Below are positions 13,106-26,400 of a DNA stretch of 64,000 nucleotides, in pieces. The notes below the pieces were generated by a model. The model searched no databases, had not been told where the DNA came from, and saw only the letters and a program-made list of their open reading frames with translations. Position 1 is the first letter of the stretch; every line of letters starts with the position of its first letter. The stretch is taken from the NCBI RefSeq assembly GCF_905220565.1, contig NC_059406.1, positions 9,124,001-9,188,000 of the forward strand. The letters run 5' to 3'. The translations under genes were made by a program, and so were the position numbers. This DNA is from Melitaea cinxia (Eukaryota > Arthropoda > Insecta > Lepidoptera > Nymphalidae).

Positions 13106-14397
13106 TTCCACTTTACCGCAATCCACGTTGTATTACTAGTCGATGTACTGAAGTCGGTTTCTTTCGTTTGCGAGTAAACACAATTATTAATGAGACTATG
13201 TCTATATAATCGTGTTTTTTTTTCTAGTGTTTGCTTATAATAACGAAAAGAATTTTTATTAGAAACAAAAAGAAAATAACGCAGAAAGATTGATTCAGAT
13301 TAAATGCGATGTATGGATTTTTTTTTGCTTTACACCAATGGAGACTAATAGAATTTTTTTAGACGTAAATAATATTGTATATTTCTATCTTTTAAATTCT
13401 GCGGTAATAAAATAAATGTATATTTTATTATATTCAAATAAACCAAGAAGTACCTTGACATTACATGTGAAGTAGTTTTGTTATCTTTGGCTGGATGACT
13501 CAAAATCATCTGCGTAGCGCTTTCAGTTAGAAAATGAATAATTTTAATAATTTTAAAAATTAAGGCATTAATGTAGTTTTTAAGAAATAGTATTTATATA
13601 TATTTATGTAATACTTTTATAATTAATTTGATAAAAGTCGTAATAAGTTTGGAAGAAACAAGACAAAGATTGACATAATTTAAGTCCTAGCTTTCCCTTC
13701 CCCGACTTAGCGAAGTATGTTTACCTTCTAGGTCATGGTATTCACATATACAATAAAAACGTACAAACGATTTTGCAACCAGCAAATAATAAAGTGAGGT
13801 TTATATCAATTAAAAGTCCTTGAATGGCCAATTTATTTACAGCTAATAAAAGCGCTCTTAAACGTCATTCTCATGTCAGTGCGTCAGGTTTATCTATGCA
13901 TCAGAATCGCCGAGCGCCTGTGTCAATTTATTCTCACGATTTCACTTTATATTTTTAAGTTTTCTCTTTATGAATAATTTCCAAGGGGACACAGGGGGTA
14001 TAAAAAATGTATGTAAAAACGCTTTTAGCTGTTTATGTAAGATATAGGTAGTATTGCAGCATTTATTGTACCGATACGAATAGCAAGCGAGATAAATGAA
14101 ATTTACCTTTTGATTTTGGAGTTTTATTATTTTTATTGATTATAATTTGATTAGTATAGAAAATTTTAAATAGCACGGTAATCGTTCATAAGGACTAAAC
14201 TCCAGTCGCGTGTTGGAGCTGAAACACACACTTTTTTTATTTTTATACAATTATTTTTCCAGCAAATGTATATTTTTTATTCAAGGTTTAAAGTCGAGAA
14301 TCCTTTATAATGTTTTTTTCATTTGAAGTTTTTATATTTATAGGGCCTGTTTCCGTGTTGTTCTTTGCCTGTTTCACCAGTTGTGGATAACGTTATT

Positions 14398-14553
14398 TCG
14401 ATGGCTCCTAAGTATACTGAGTCAACTCTACTTTTAATAACTTTATTTTTTTCTTACATAGGTAGATAGAAAATGAAGTAAATGTTATTAATATCTTAAA
14501 AAATTAAATTATCAAAAGTTGTTAGTTGACTCAGTATACTTAGGAGCCATCGA
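14398..14553. repeat. Perfect 29-bp inverted repeat with 98-bp spacer
   Basis: Arms 14398-14426 and 14525-14553 are exact reverse complements (core GATGGCTCCTAAGTATACTG). The AT-rich spacer has no recognisable content. It is probably a short foldback MITE or a recent inverted duplication; no clear target duplication was seen. Confidence 0.7.
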
Positions 14554-14756
14554 TTTGACTGATGACGATACAAATAGACTTAGATATCGGGAGCTAGAAT
14601 AGGCTAGTAGGACCTGTTTCTTCTCAATTAATAAACTTTAAGATTATATGCGAATTGAAATATCTCTTAAATATTACTATATTATAATACGATGGTACGA
14701 TGGTATATTACAATAAAACGACGGTACAATTCGATGGTAAAAAAAAGAATAATTTC

Positions 14757-14897
14757 ATTCGTTGACTTGGGGAATAACGCGAGCGTTACGAAAATTGTGA
14801 TCGGGTAAGGTGAACGGAAGTTCAAAGGGAGATATGAATTATATAAATAGCTAAAGAAGTATAGCATCAGTCATGTGGTCTAAATCACACTCGTTTT
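14757..14897 (+). repeat. Dispersed repeat, CTTGACTTGGGG type, copy 2
   Basis: It begins GTTGACTTGGGGAATAACG and ends ATGTGGTCTAAATCACACTCG with a T run, matching the copy at 4372. It is diverged. Confidence 0.45.
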
Positions 14898-15584
14898 TTT
14901 TTTTACTTGTATTAAAGTTTAATTAAAAAGTGTTTCGCTCGTTAATTTTTCTTTGATATCTCTATGAAAAAAAAAATACAACTGTCTAAAACTAATATTT
15001 TAGTTTAATAACTCAGGCAGTTAAATTGTTATAATATTTTAATTAATTATAACATGTGAACGTTACAAGTATATGGAGGTATATAATTATATGTGATATG
15101 TGACAATTTTATATGACATCACTTATACAGTGGCTAATAAAAGGGACTCGCATATGATATCACCATGATTTTATCAATTGACAAAACAAAATTTCTAAAT
15201 CGTGTACGTAATGTAACATACATAAAAATACAGTAGATTTAAGAACCTCCTCCTTTTTTTAGTATCAAATAAATTTGGTAAAAAAAAATTAAATTACTTG
15301 GTAGGGGTGGCAAATTTTTGGTGGCCCCCGGGTGACAAAAATACCACGCTACGCCACTCCATGTATATAAGTATTAGTTACGTTCTGCGATTTCACCTGC
15401 GACAGCTGGGCTGTAGATAGGTTATGTCGTAAACATCTAATAACAGGTTTTAGTCAAATTCTTTTCTAGACAAAAGCATAGTAACAAAATCCCATGTGTA
15501 ATTATTTAATAATTGTGTTTGCTCCCAAACGAAACAATAAACCGTTTTCAATTACGTCGACAAGTAATACAACATAGTAATAAT

Positions 15585-16074
15585 ATTTGGTGTCATGGGA
15601 CACCAGGTAGGAACGAAGTTCCTTCAGATAGTATAGAAGCAACACAATTTGAAAAAAAAATATTAAATTTTATATATATTTTCTAGTTCTTGATTTTTTT
15701 TTAATTTTGTTGATTGGTTTTTAATTAAGTACATAAAAGTATTTAGGAAATTTAGTATTTTAGAAAATAACAAATACCGTAAAATAAAATAAATCAAACA
15801 AAATAATACTAATAATAATAATAATTCAAACTACTAAGTGAAAAAAAAAACATGTCTTTATTTATTTTTGTCGACAGTATAAAATTACATAAATAATTAA
15901 AAAAAAGTTTACTAGTAATATTTTAGTTTTACAAACGTCATATTATATACAGTCGTGTGACTGATATTACGTCACTTCCGTTATATATTTTTCTTACGGT
16001 TTTTGTATCACATTTTTTTCAGTTCGGTCGCCCAGCCAAATGTCAAGCCTGCCTGCCGTAAGGAACTTCGTTCC
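15585..16074 (-). mobile_element. GGAACGAAGTTCC MITE, copy 2, nested
   Basis: A reverse copy: it opens with the GGTGTCATGGGACACC hairpin and AGGAACGAAGTTCC, and ends AAGGAACTTCGTTCC. It lies inside an AACCGACTTC element and is therefore younger than its host. Confidence 0.7.
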
Positions 16075-16337
16075 AAAAAGTAGTAAAAAGTAGTCATCAG
16101 ATGTCGATCAAATTTGAATCGGATTACAAGACAAGCATCAGCTTTCGATTAAAGCAAGAATCATCAAAATCGATACCCCCCCCCCCAGTGAATAGTTAAG
16201 CGGTATAATATTACGTAGATCGACGAAAAAATAGTCAAGTAAAAACGCATTATTAGGTATAACTTAAAAAGTAGGTACTTGTCAAATCTCGATTAAATTT
16301 AAACGGGACCACATGACACGCAATTTTTTAAATTAAT

Positions 16338-16515
16338 TTCCAAAATTATAAAGCTGAATAGTTTGTTTGTTTGTTTGATTGTTTAAACGTGCCAATCTCA
16401 GGAACTACTGGTTCAATTTGAAAAATTATTTCAGTGTTTGATAGCCCATTTATTGAGGAAGGCTATAGGCTATTTTTTTTAAATTAACGCGTGTGAAGTA
16501 GCGGTGTACAGCTAG
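16338..16515 (+). mobile_element. Short Helitron-like element, nested
   Basis: It starts TATAAAGCTGAATAGTTTG and ends GTGTACAGCTAG before T. A related start is at about 54322, immediately after the second 1.42-kb direct repeat. Non-coding. Confidence 0.45.
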
Positions 16516-17189
16516 TTAGATATAACTCGAAAAGTATTTGCCAGATTTCAATTGAACTTAAATGGGACCATATGACACGCACCATTTTCGATTCAAAAAA
16601 ATCATCGAAATCGTTCCCCTTAGTCAAAAGTTCTGAGTTAATATACAGACAAAAAAATGTGTGTGTACTTATGTACTACGTAACAAGTTATACTTCATTG
16701 GCTAGCTAACTTCACGTTACGAACTTCTAGGTTAACTAGCTAACTTCAGGGTGTCAGAATCTTTTGTGACGGTGTGCGCGCGCATGGTAAACTTTACTCA
16801 CATCATTTTTCCCGAACGCGCCAAAGAATTATAACTTAAAAAAAAAACTGTCGAATTGTGAACCGCCCCCTTTTTCGAAAGTCGGTTAAAAACGACATTT
16901 TTCCGATACAAATTTATTCATATTTTAAATAATTTTTAGAAGTTTTCGAGATGTCATGATTAGTCAGTCAGTGAGTGAATGACCTTTCGATTTTATATAT
17001 AGGTCATAGGTATAAGTAACGTACGTGTATCCACACATGCGAATTCGTTCTACTTCTACCACTGGTCTATGACATATTTGTGGCTTCGGTTTACTATAGG
17101 GGGAAAATCAAAACAAAACAAAGATTTGCTCTTGCGTCGAATCTACATTCGTATTAATGAATCAACTTGAATCAAGGCCCATTCAACAA

Positions 17190-17263
17190 TCAGTCCCTGT
17201 TGAGCTGCGCCGCGTTTCAGATGTGTCGTTGTAGTTTCTTAATAAATTAATGCGATAATTACA
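17190..17263 (+). promoter_or_regulatory. Candidate Inr+DPE promoter and leader exon of gene A
   Basis: TCAGTC at 17190-17195 fits the arthropod initiator TCAKTY. Taking its A (17192) as +1, AGATG at 17219-17223 fits the downstream promoter element RGWYV at exactly +28. A GTAAGT donor at 17264 would close a 72-nt non-coding exon, which could join the TTTTACAG acceptor just before the gene A start codon (exon from 20403). No TATA box was seen. Inferred from motifs and spacing. Confidence 0.45.
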
Positions 17264-18156
17264 GTAAGTTGTTTTTATATATTTTTAATAATCGTATATT
17301 GTTTGTTGATAGTGGATTGTTTTGTTTGTTGTATTTAACTACTATATTACGATCGTTTTATGTTACTCGTCGATAGCATATTTGTCAACGCAAATAGTTA
17401 AAAATATTTCATTTCATTTTAAGATTAAAATTACGTGTAAATTATACTTATCCGTTTTTAGCTTCGAAATATTTAATGATATTTTTAGTAAATATTCTAT
17501 TTTAAAAATCCAACTCTTCGTTCGACGATGTTATATGTACATAAGTCATAATTTCTTTTTAGTTTATCATACAAGACTGTAAGCATTACTCACACAGTGA
17601 GGAACAGCGTACTGGTATTTTTCATTTTATAGGAATGTGTGAAGATGTGTGTGATCTGTAAACCTGTTTTTATCAAAACCGGATTATAAAATCACTTTGA
17701 TTAGATAATTACTTAAATAAAGTGACGACAGTAATGTTGGAAAAAATATAAGTTTAATGATTTCATTGTTATTCTTAAGTTGTATATATTTAGATGTAAT
17801 CAATTATAATTTAAATACCTGTTGTATGTAAATGAGATAAATATTCTTATTGCATTTAAAGTCTCGACAAGAGCCGAACAACAAAAGATAAGTACCTATA
17901 ATAATATTAAATGCGATTTAGTCATTTTTTTATATCTAGCTACACAGCAAGCAGGAAATTAAACAAATATATTTGACCTCAAAAAAGAAGGAAGTTCTCA
18001 ATTTGATTTTATTTTTTATGTGTGTTATCTCATAACTTTACTGGGTGTACCGATTTTGGTGATTCATTTTTAATCGAAAACTAATCCTTGTCGCGTGGTC
18101 CAATTTAAAGTCATCTATTCTATTTAACATCTGAAATTTAAGTTGGATTTTTTTTA

Positions 18157-18546
18157 AACGAAGTTCCTTACGGCAGGCTTAACATTTGGCTGGGCGACCG
18201 AACTGAAAAAAATGTGATACTAAAACCGTAAGAAAAATATATAACGGAAGTGACGTAATATCAGTCACACGACTGTATAATATGACGTTTGTAAAACTAA
18301 AATATTATTATTATTATTATTTTGTTTGATATATTTTATTTTACGGTATTTGTTATTTTCTAAAATACTAAATTTCCTAAATATTTTTATGTACTTAATT
18401 AAAAACCAATCGTCAAAATTAAAAAAAAAAATTAAGAACTAGAAATTATACATATATAAAATTCAACATTTTTTTTTTCAAATTGTGTTGCTTCTATGTC
18501 ATCCGAAGGAACTTCGTTCCTACCTGGTGTCCCATGACACCACATA
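18157..18546 (+). mobile_element. GGAACGAAGTTCC MITE, copy 3, internally deleted
   Basis: It lacks the first GG of the left end (AACGAAGTTCCTTACGGC) and about 90 bp of the interior found in other copies. The right end GAAGGAACTTCGTTCC and the terminal hairpin are intact. Confidence 0.65.
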
Positions 18547-19519
18547 TTTTTTTTTTGTTTTAAAACAAATACAAATATTTATCGCGTAATAAATAGCTCG
18601 TCTGGGCATTAATGTATGCTGATAATTTAAAAGTGTTAGGTTTCATCCATTTCAATTATTTTCAATGCATAATTTTAATTGACCGCAATAAATATAAATT
18701 AGATGAGATGATCGTATATTAAGTATATATAACTTGGTACAGCTCTCGATATTTGTCGCAGTTTCGCTCTTATAAAGCAGTGTATATAATATTTTATCGC
18801 CTTAACCTTTGTATATGGGCTGTATAACGAAGTATTTTAGACTAGGTATTTCTAAAATTAAGATTACACCTTCATTGCCTTTTATTTTTACTGCTCGACT
18901 GGTAGAAGTCGTAGCGTGATATAATTATAGCCTTCAAAATATAAGATGAACAAGGCTTTCTAATATAATTATTCACATCAGTACGAGTAAACAAGGTTTC
19001 AAGATTAAGTGTCAAACAAACACAATAGGCTCTCCCAGTATTTTATAATACAAGCTGTACCCACCACTTCGTGATTTCACATTTTATTTCTCATCTCTTT
19101 TTAAGAAAATCGTATTGAACTTCGGGTGTCTTGTATTGTAAACTTGGTGTATCGTGTCTGTTTTCATTCACATTTATTCCGTTATTTCAGTGTGCTACAA
19201 GGCCAAGGTACATTATCATAGATAAAAATTAAAAACAAAATCTGGTATAGCTTCAAAAAAAAATTATTCCTCTTGAATTATGTATTAGTATTTAGTATAG
19301 ATTATATACATACAAAAGATGTATAAAAAGCTGAAGATTGTTCTTTTTTATATATTTGACTGCTTAGGTTATGACTACTGCATAGCGTAATTTTTCTTCT
19401 AGCAACATTTTTACAAATCGTGTTACTGTTGGATTTTTAGAGTATCTAAATAAAATTGTACAAAATGCTGTTTGAAAATGTTTTTACCGTTTTCATTGTT
19501 ATAGTAATAGAGTATGCTC

Positions 19520-19945
19520 TTTTAAAAAATTTCGTCCTCCTGTCGAGAGGCCGCAGGGGAAAATCCATCATGGATACCCTCCAGTGCGGGGGCGTAAGAG
19601 GGTTTTGTCAGACTCCTACTGACTAAAAAAACCACCACGTGTGAGCGGTCGTGCGCCTGGGTGGGGCGAGATGGGGTCGCGCTAGCATTCGCCACCTCGC
19701 CCCAGCGGTAGGCCCGGACGAAACCTCCGGGCCCCGGCACAATAGTGGGGTGGCCTTGCTCACAACAAGGCCACCTTTTAGACATGTGGGGTCGTGTCGT
19801 CAGGCTGGCCGAAGTACCCCGACTATCGGCCAGCAAAAAGGGCCATGGCCTGGCACAGCATCTGCCAGGGACGGCGCAAACTGAGCATAAGGGGCGGCAG
19901 CGCAAGCATACGCTGGCATACGTATTGGGAATATGAAAAAATAAT
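19520..19945. repeat. GC-rich LINE 3'-region fragment
   Basis: A GC-rich island in an AT-rich intron, with ATCCATCATGGATACCC and a run of GC-rich text that I associate with the 3' part of lepidopteran LINEs. Open frames on both strands here are compositional. Family and orientation are not determined. Confidence 0.4.
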
Positions 19946-20412
19946 CGATGAGAAAAGGTCAGCTGAAATATGCTCTGGATATTTGCTTATAGATATTTGT
20001 TTGACTCAATGGCCCTAAAAATGTCACATTCGTTACACATACGCGACTTTTGCCTTTTCCCTTAACTTATGGGGCGGCGGCACATTAAAATGGCCCGGGC
20101 GCTATACGCCACTGAGGCTATGAACATATTGCTGAACGAAACGAACTTTTATATAGGCTTAAGTTTATTTTACCTAACTTTACAAATTATTTTTGGTAGT
20201 ATATACTCCGTAGATAGTAATCATTAAATGTACAATATGTTCCTACTCTATACATATATACGAATACAAATTTATAAATTATATACTTAATGCTTTTAAA
20301 ACGAAAACTCGTATGTTTCATTATCAGTTTCACATTATAGTATAACTAAAAAAACATCGTGTTCTACATTACTTTATATAATATAGCTACATCGTTTTAC
20401 AGAACATTGAAC

Positions 20413-23400
20413 ATGGCAACAAAACCAGAAGATTCAAAGAAGTATATAGAACAATTGAGAGAATGGGTCAATCGACAACCTCATCTTCCGAAAGATTTAA
20501 GTGAGTAGATACTTTTTTTTACTTTTTATTTTCTACTTTGATTTTGGGACTTCTTATAGCAAGCATGAAAATGTCAGCCTCGTTAATACCCTAGTCACAA
20601 TCAAAAAGTCAACAATATATCTCTATTCTATATTCATAATTCTCTATTCTATATTCATAATTCTCTATTCTATATTTCTATTTTATTTTAAAACTATCTA
20701 TCTTGACAGCTTCTGACATTGGAATCGCCAATACACTTTGAAAAATTCCTACAGAACTTAAACTTAAATTAAATTTTATTATTACTTCCTTTCTCTTAGA
20801 TACTTTTAATATGTATAGTATTCACTTCTCCAAAAATATCCTGCTCCTAACTTTGTCTAATCCATATAAATAAAAATGAATGTTGCCAAGCGCATAACTC
20901 GAGAATGGCTTGACCGATTCGGCTAATTTCTTTTTGTATGTTCCTTAAGGTCCACGGAAGGTTATAATACAAAAAAAAAGATTTAAAAAAATTACGATTA
21001 ACTTTTGACAGAACGAAATCTTAGTCTCTGTAGAATTAGACGAAACGCTTAGTTTTCTCGAAAGCTATCTTTACTTTTCCATATCTATAATGGTGTAATT
21101 AAATCTAATATATAAAATTCTCGTGTCGCGGTGTTTGTAGTTAAACTTTCCGAAATCAGCCGCTTAAAGAGTTTGGGGCTTCGTGTCAGAATTGACAAGA
21201 CCGAAGCCCTCCTCTTCCGCGGGACCGGACGCAAGAGAGCCACCGGGAGCTACCCTGCAGATCGGAGAGGGGAGGGTCAGGATGAGCCCCCAAATGAAAT
21301 ATCTGGGGCTCATCCTTACGGAGGGAGCGTACGGTATCGCGGGCTGCAGCCACTGCTCTAGCCGGCGACCCTCCGTGGGAGCTCGTGGCGAAGGTCCTTG
21401 CCGAGATCTACTCATACGTCTCGTGTAGGAGGGCTCTCGGTGAGAACCCCAGTATTGTCGTAATTTTTATGATTTAAGCTAAAATACTTCAAGACATGAT
21501 TTTATTCCATTAACACTACAATTTAAGCTGCAGTCTATCGTGAATGATACCTACGAATACGATACTTGAAAAATTAAAATCCCGACCTAACTTAGTTATT
21601 TTGCTCCTGGAGCTAGTATCTCTTGCTTAGGTACACTTTATCATACCTTTTTAGAATCTACACATACCAGACATATTTTTAAGATAATGGGCAGTTATAG
21701 CGTCATACATTTTTTTTCACAATCATGGGTTAAAAATACAAGTAGTGAAAAAAAAGCAAGGAAAAAATACTTTAAATGTTAATTTTATTAATGTTTTATG
21801 ATAAAAATGGCTCTAAATCTAATTAAACTAAATAAAAAAAGTCTCTAGGAGTACGATGCCACAAAAATTACACAAAAATACAAAATTTTGTGGAAATGGC
21901 ACCCGATTGAATGGCCAAAGGAACAAAATTTTTGAAAAACATTAAAAGTGGACACCATTTTTACACTGTTGGTAAAACTGACATAAAAAATGATTTTATT
22001 ATAGCCTGACACCTGGACTACCTCCACTTACCGGATTATCCATTATTAACGACAGACCCTGTATATACAAGAAATGCTCGCTGAATAGTATAAGATTATA
22101 TTAATCGTAACAAGAGTAATTTTTGTAGATTTCAACTTAGGGTGTAGGCTATCAAATATTACTATGAAATTAGCTGATCCCGCAAACGTTGTTTTGCCAT
22201 ATTTGTTATTAACGTTTTAAATCCCTCCCTCCCCTTATAACTTAGAGGTATGAAAAATACATTTTCACACAAAAATAGAAAAATACAACAAATTTTGGGG
22301 GTTCCCCCATACTTAGAATTGAAACTCAAAAATTTATTTTTTCATCATACGTGTGTAGGTGTACTAAATATTTTGCGCGAGAGACACTTCTAAAGTAGTA
22401 AAATGTGTCCCCCCTGTAACTTCTAAAATAAGAGAATGATAAAACTAAAAAAAAAATATATGGTGTACATTACCATGCAAACTTCCACCGAAAATTGATT
22501 TGAACGAGATCTAGTAAGTAGTTTTTTCAATACGTCATTAATCGTAAACCGCAATATAGCTTTCATTGAATCAACTCAAATGTAAAAAAAGAAAGATTAA
22601 ATGTTTTAAACATAAACCTTATGCATATGTTACTTGTTGCTACGAAACCCTACATGGGTGAGTCCGACTCGCAATTGGCCGCTTTTTTAATCTGAGTTTT
22701 AAGGATATATCTACGTACTTATCTATTCGCCCGTTCCAATTTCTACATAATATTCCAAAGTCAAGTCCCTGATCCTTTTTACGTACGTTTTATTTTTATA
22801 CATCACAAAATTACTATCATATATATAACAACATTTTTTTTTAATAAATTGCAAATAAGATGATCAACCGCGTCGCCGCTGCTCAATCGACTGCGCTCGG
22901 ACCGTCACAATGGCGTCACACGCATCCCGCGTACACTGACTAGCGGAAGGAACTGCATAATGTTTATTACTTAATATCTTCGTAAGTAATGGTGCGATTT
23001 TAATAATTCAAAACGAAATATCATTCTTATGTCATAAAGAATAATGTGGATACTAGTTCTATTGAATGTGCATTAACTTTACTGTTCCTCATTGACGATA
23101 TAATTTAGAAAAGGCCCCATAATCTAATAACATATTAATTTCCGTAGAGACAGATCATTGGCATCGTTATGGTTTCAGCTTTTATGTTATCCTTTCAACA
23201 GTCAATTTTCAAATTTTTTCACGTAGCAGTATATACGAGTATAGTACATACGAATATAATCGTATCGTTTTGATAAAAATAGTGAATTATTGATGTACCT
23301 AATCTTGTTTAGTTATTAATATTTAATTAATTTGATAAATACTTTAATTGTTTTGTTATACAAACAGTAACTATCGATATACAAATAAAATTAATATATT

Positions 23401-26400
23401 TATACGAATGAGTTAAAATATATTAGTGTTATACAATTACACGACTGATATTGACCTGACGTCTCAAAAGAAATTTATTATTTTGTTTTGATAATGCATA
23501 AGGCAGTCTGATAAAAGAGGCAGGTAGGAGTCAGAGTAAATATAAAATAATATTTACATATTTATCTTTGCTAAATAAAAAAACGAGTATGCTTTAGACC
23601 AGTGGTGAGCAACCTTTTTTTAGTAGAGGGCCGCAAAATTTTAAGAAATTGATATTCGGGCCAAAAGCCCAGAATAATGGAAAAGAATAAGACTTGATGG
23701 TACAAGTATTGACTTTTGGTGTGCCTTATAATAATAAAATTGATAGTTTTGAAAATTTGAAAACATTGGTGGGCGCCCCATAAAATCTCTATTTGGGCCG
23801 CATGCGGTCCGCTCGCTGCGGATTGCTCACCCCAGCTTTAGACCATACGACTGAAGTGAGACTTCTACACAATAGGCCTGCACTGTGTCTTAGATATACG
23901 AAACGTAACTAACCTATGAGAGAAAGAGACGAGCAAAATGTGTGCTCGCACCCCTCTCTCTTGCTCCGTTCGCCTCACCTGATCATACTTTTCGTAACGC
24001 ACTCGTCACTCATTCACTAGCTTACTCCCCAAGTCTACTTTAACTTAAGTTTTACTTCAAAAAGATTTCATAAGCATTAATAATTTAATTTAGATAAAAT
24101 GTATTTAAATATAAATAGGACATTGACTTACTGACTGGTGCAGTGCACTGATGTATCACCAATTGTAGGCTATTAGCCTCGTGAATTGTGTGAATTTTTT
24201 GAACTGCTGCGAAAAATTTTTGCTGACAACATAGAAAATATCTTTTTTTATCTGTCCACATTTGCTTCCATACTGATCTTTTCATATCAACATTCTTTAA
24301 AACTCTAAAACGTCTACAATGCTATAAGTTCTTAAAGTAGGTAAGAATTCATCGACCGGAATATTAAGTATGAAAGCAATTTTCTGTAATCGGTATGATT
24401 TCAATAATTGTAGAATTATTACTTATGCATAACCTTAAACCACGTTCTCATGTTATCTGCCAATACTACACGCTTAATATTGAACCAATTACTCGATGCG
24501 TTTGTGCGATGCATCTAAAGATGACAAATATATTTTTTTTCACCTGGAAATGCTTTTACGCACCACGCCGACGAAGCCGGTGGGAGTATGGAACTCCTAG
24601 CCAACCCAGACTACCCACTAAAACCCAGCGATGCCTTCATCGCCATAGCGGGGTACCACGGGATCGTTTTCACATACTAACGCGACGCCCCGACGGTTGG
24701 CCCACCATCTGCCTTCGTCCATATAGCGCCCACGGGCACTGTGAGCGCTCTATCACCCCGGTGGCGAGTGGAAGAGGAAGGAGCGCATAACGGCGTCTCC
24801 TTCCCCCTGGTTCCTGCGGAGCGGGTTGGCGTGAGCTTCAGCCTCGCGCTGTTGCTCCGCAGCCTCCTTTAATGCCATGACCTTCTCCTAGAAGGAAGTT
24901 ACAGCTGACCAGCACCTCTCACTGCCAAGAATGCTGCGGATCACGCTCGGCAGTGATAGATCTTCGCTTATTACGGCCACCAGGTCGTACAGTACTTACC
25001 GAAGCCCGGTAAGTGCCTGTGTCAGTCTAAAACCCCGTGCCGTCTTTTGACCCAGCACTCGCAATTCGCACTCAGAATTTGTCCTTGAGCTCGAAGGCTC
25101 AACCGGTACCGATACACTTTCGCAAGCATCTGCGCCTGGAGTTCCCAAGGCGGATCGCTCGCAAGAAGTGTCGCCGCCGTCCATGACACCATACAGTACC
25201 CACGTATGGCTCTCACCGCTAAGTCCCTCTGTGGTCTCCTTGAGAGGATTCTGTTCTGGGCGATGAGAACGTCTGCAAAAACGGGGGCACCATATAGTGC
25301 CATACTTCGCACGATACTAGCATAGAGACGCCGGCACGTCGAACCCGGTCCTCCCACATTGGGTCTTGGTCTACATTTGGTCTCTACAGGAATCTGGCTT
25401 ACGCAGCGGCGGCGCTCTCAAGTCTTGGAGCGAGGTCCCTCAGATGCGGACTAAATTTCCATCATCCTTCCAGGGTTAGGCCCTGGCATTTGGGTCTGAA
25501 CCGGCACCTTCATGCCCTGAACGACAATCCGCGCGCCACGGGGGGTCCTGCGTGGGTCGTGAAAATTGAGGGCCTCTGTTTTTGATACAGAGTCCCTCAG
25601 GCCCAGCATCGCAATGCGGTCGACCGTTAACGAGGCGCCTGCCTCTGCTAGTCGGGCTGCATCCTTGAAGCTTCTCGCCTGGGCTGTCAGCAAAGTGTCG
25701 TCCGCGTAGCAAATTACTCTCAACCCGGGCGGCATGAGTGCCCGCAGCAACCAATCGAAGCCAATGCTCCAAAGGGTCGGTCCAAAGACGGAGCCCTGTG
25801 AAACTCAGCAACCGAAGCGATCCCGATACAGTCGACCGGCGCTCCCCTCCCAGAGGTCCTCTCTGTCGTGGGTAACGCCACCAACAGCCTCTGCGGTAAT
25901 GAGGCCCTTCATGGAACTTCAGTACCTCCAAAAGAAGACATATATCTGTTTCAATTATTACAATGAGACTTTAACCTTTTTCAAGTGGAAACGGAGAATA
26001 TAATCATTTATTTATTACTCTTTGAAATCTTTGAAGAAATATTTCAAGTTCAACATTAGACAAAAATTCTGCCCTTAATCAAATAATAAAATTTAAGGTT
26101 TGTTAAGTAGTTGGTTTATAAAAAACTGTTTTTTCCATATTCTTTTTCGATAAACAGATAAAACGTGATCACGTTTGGACTCTGTCACCACCACTATTTA
26201 TAGCCATCGTGAACTGCAATTATACGTTAAAGCCATTATGACTTACTATAGGTGATTATTAAAAATTTTCTTTTATACTACCTTATTGTAAAGGACTAAG
26301 ATTCAATTTTACAATTTTGTTTCTTAGAATTACGTTCACGTGAACGTATGTAACTATGTATGATAGCTTGTATTTACTTTCAATATGATATTATTATATT

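Larger units (their letters stand above)
15520..16889 (-). mobile_element. AACCGACTTC element split by two nested insertions
   Basis: A reverse copy runs from AATTGTGTTTGCTCCCAAAC (15520) to GAAAGTCGGTTAAA (16889). It is interrupted by a GGAACGAAGTTCC MITE (15585-16074) and by a Helitron-like piece (about 16338-16515). Family sequence resumes in phase on both sides of each, which fixes the order of insertion. Confidence 0.65.
11262..17191. other. Intergenic region between kinase and CRAL-TRIO gene A
   Basis: A head-to-head spacer. It holds the kinase promoter candidate, an NRF-1-like palindrome (12244-12253), a LINE/SINE tail (13035-13105), the end of an AACCGACTTC element (13138-13190), a 29-bp inverted repeat (14398-14553), a dispersed repeat (14757-14897) and a composite nested element (15520-16889). 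The rest is AT-rich with no evident exon. Confidence 0.6.
17264..20402. other. Leader intron of gene A (inferred)
   Basis: An AT-rich stretch containing a diverged AACCGACTTC-family piece (about 17978-18130), a MITE (18157-18546) and a GC-rich LINE 3'-type fragment (19520-19945). No other coding exon was recognised. Confidence 0.45.

Noticed and set aside
15300..15360. GC-rich block similar to others near 2500 and 20060
   Set aside because: Shared GGTGGC/CCCGGG wording is too short and diverged to define an element.
19522..20018. Several overlapping frames of 60-127 codons on both strands
   Set aside because: A GC-rich LINE-type fragment gives open frames by composition; none has recognisable domains.
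25476..25931. 151-codon minus frame
   Set aside because: It is mostly the wrong frame of the LINE reverse-transcriptase region; the meaningful residues lie in the neighbouring frames.
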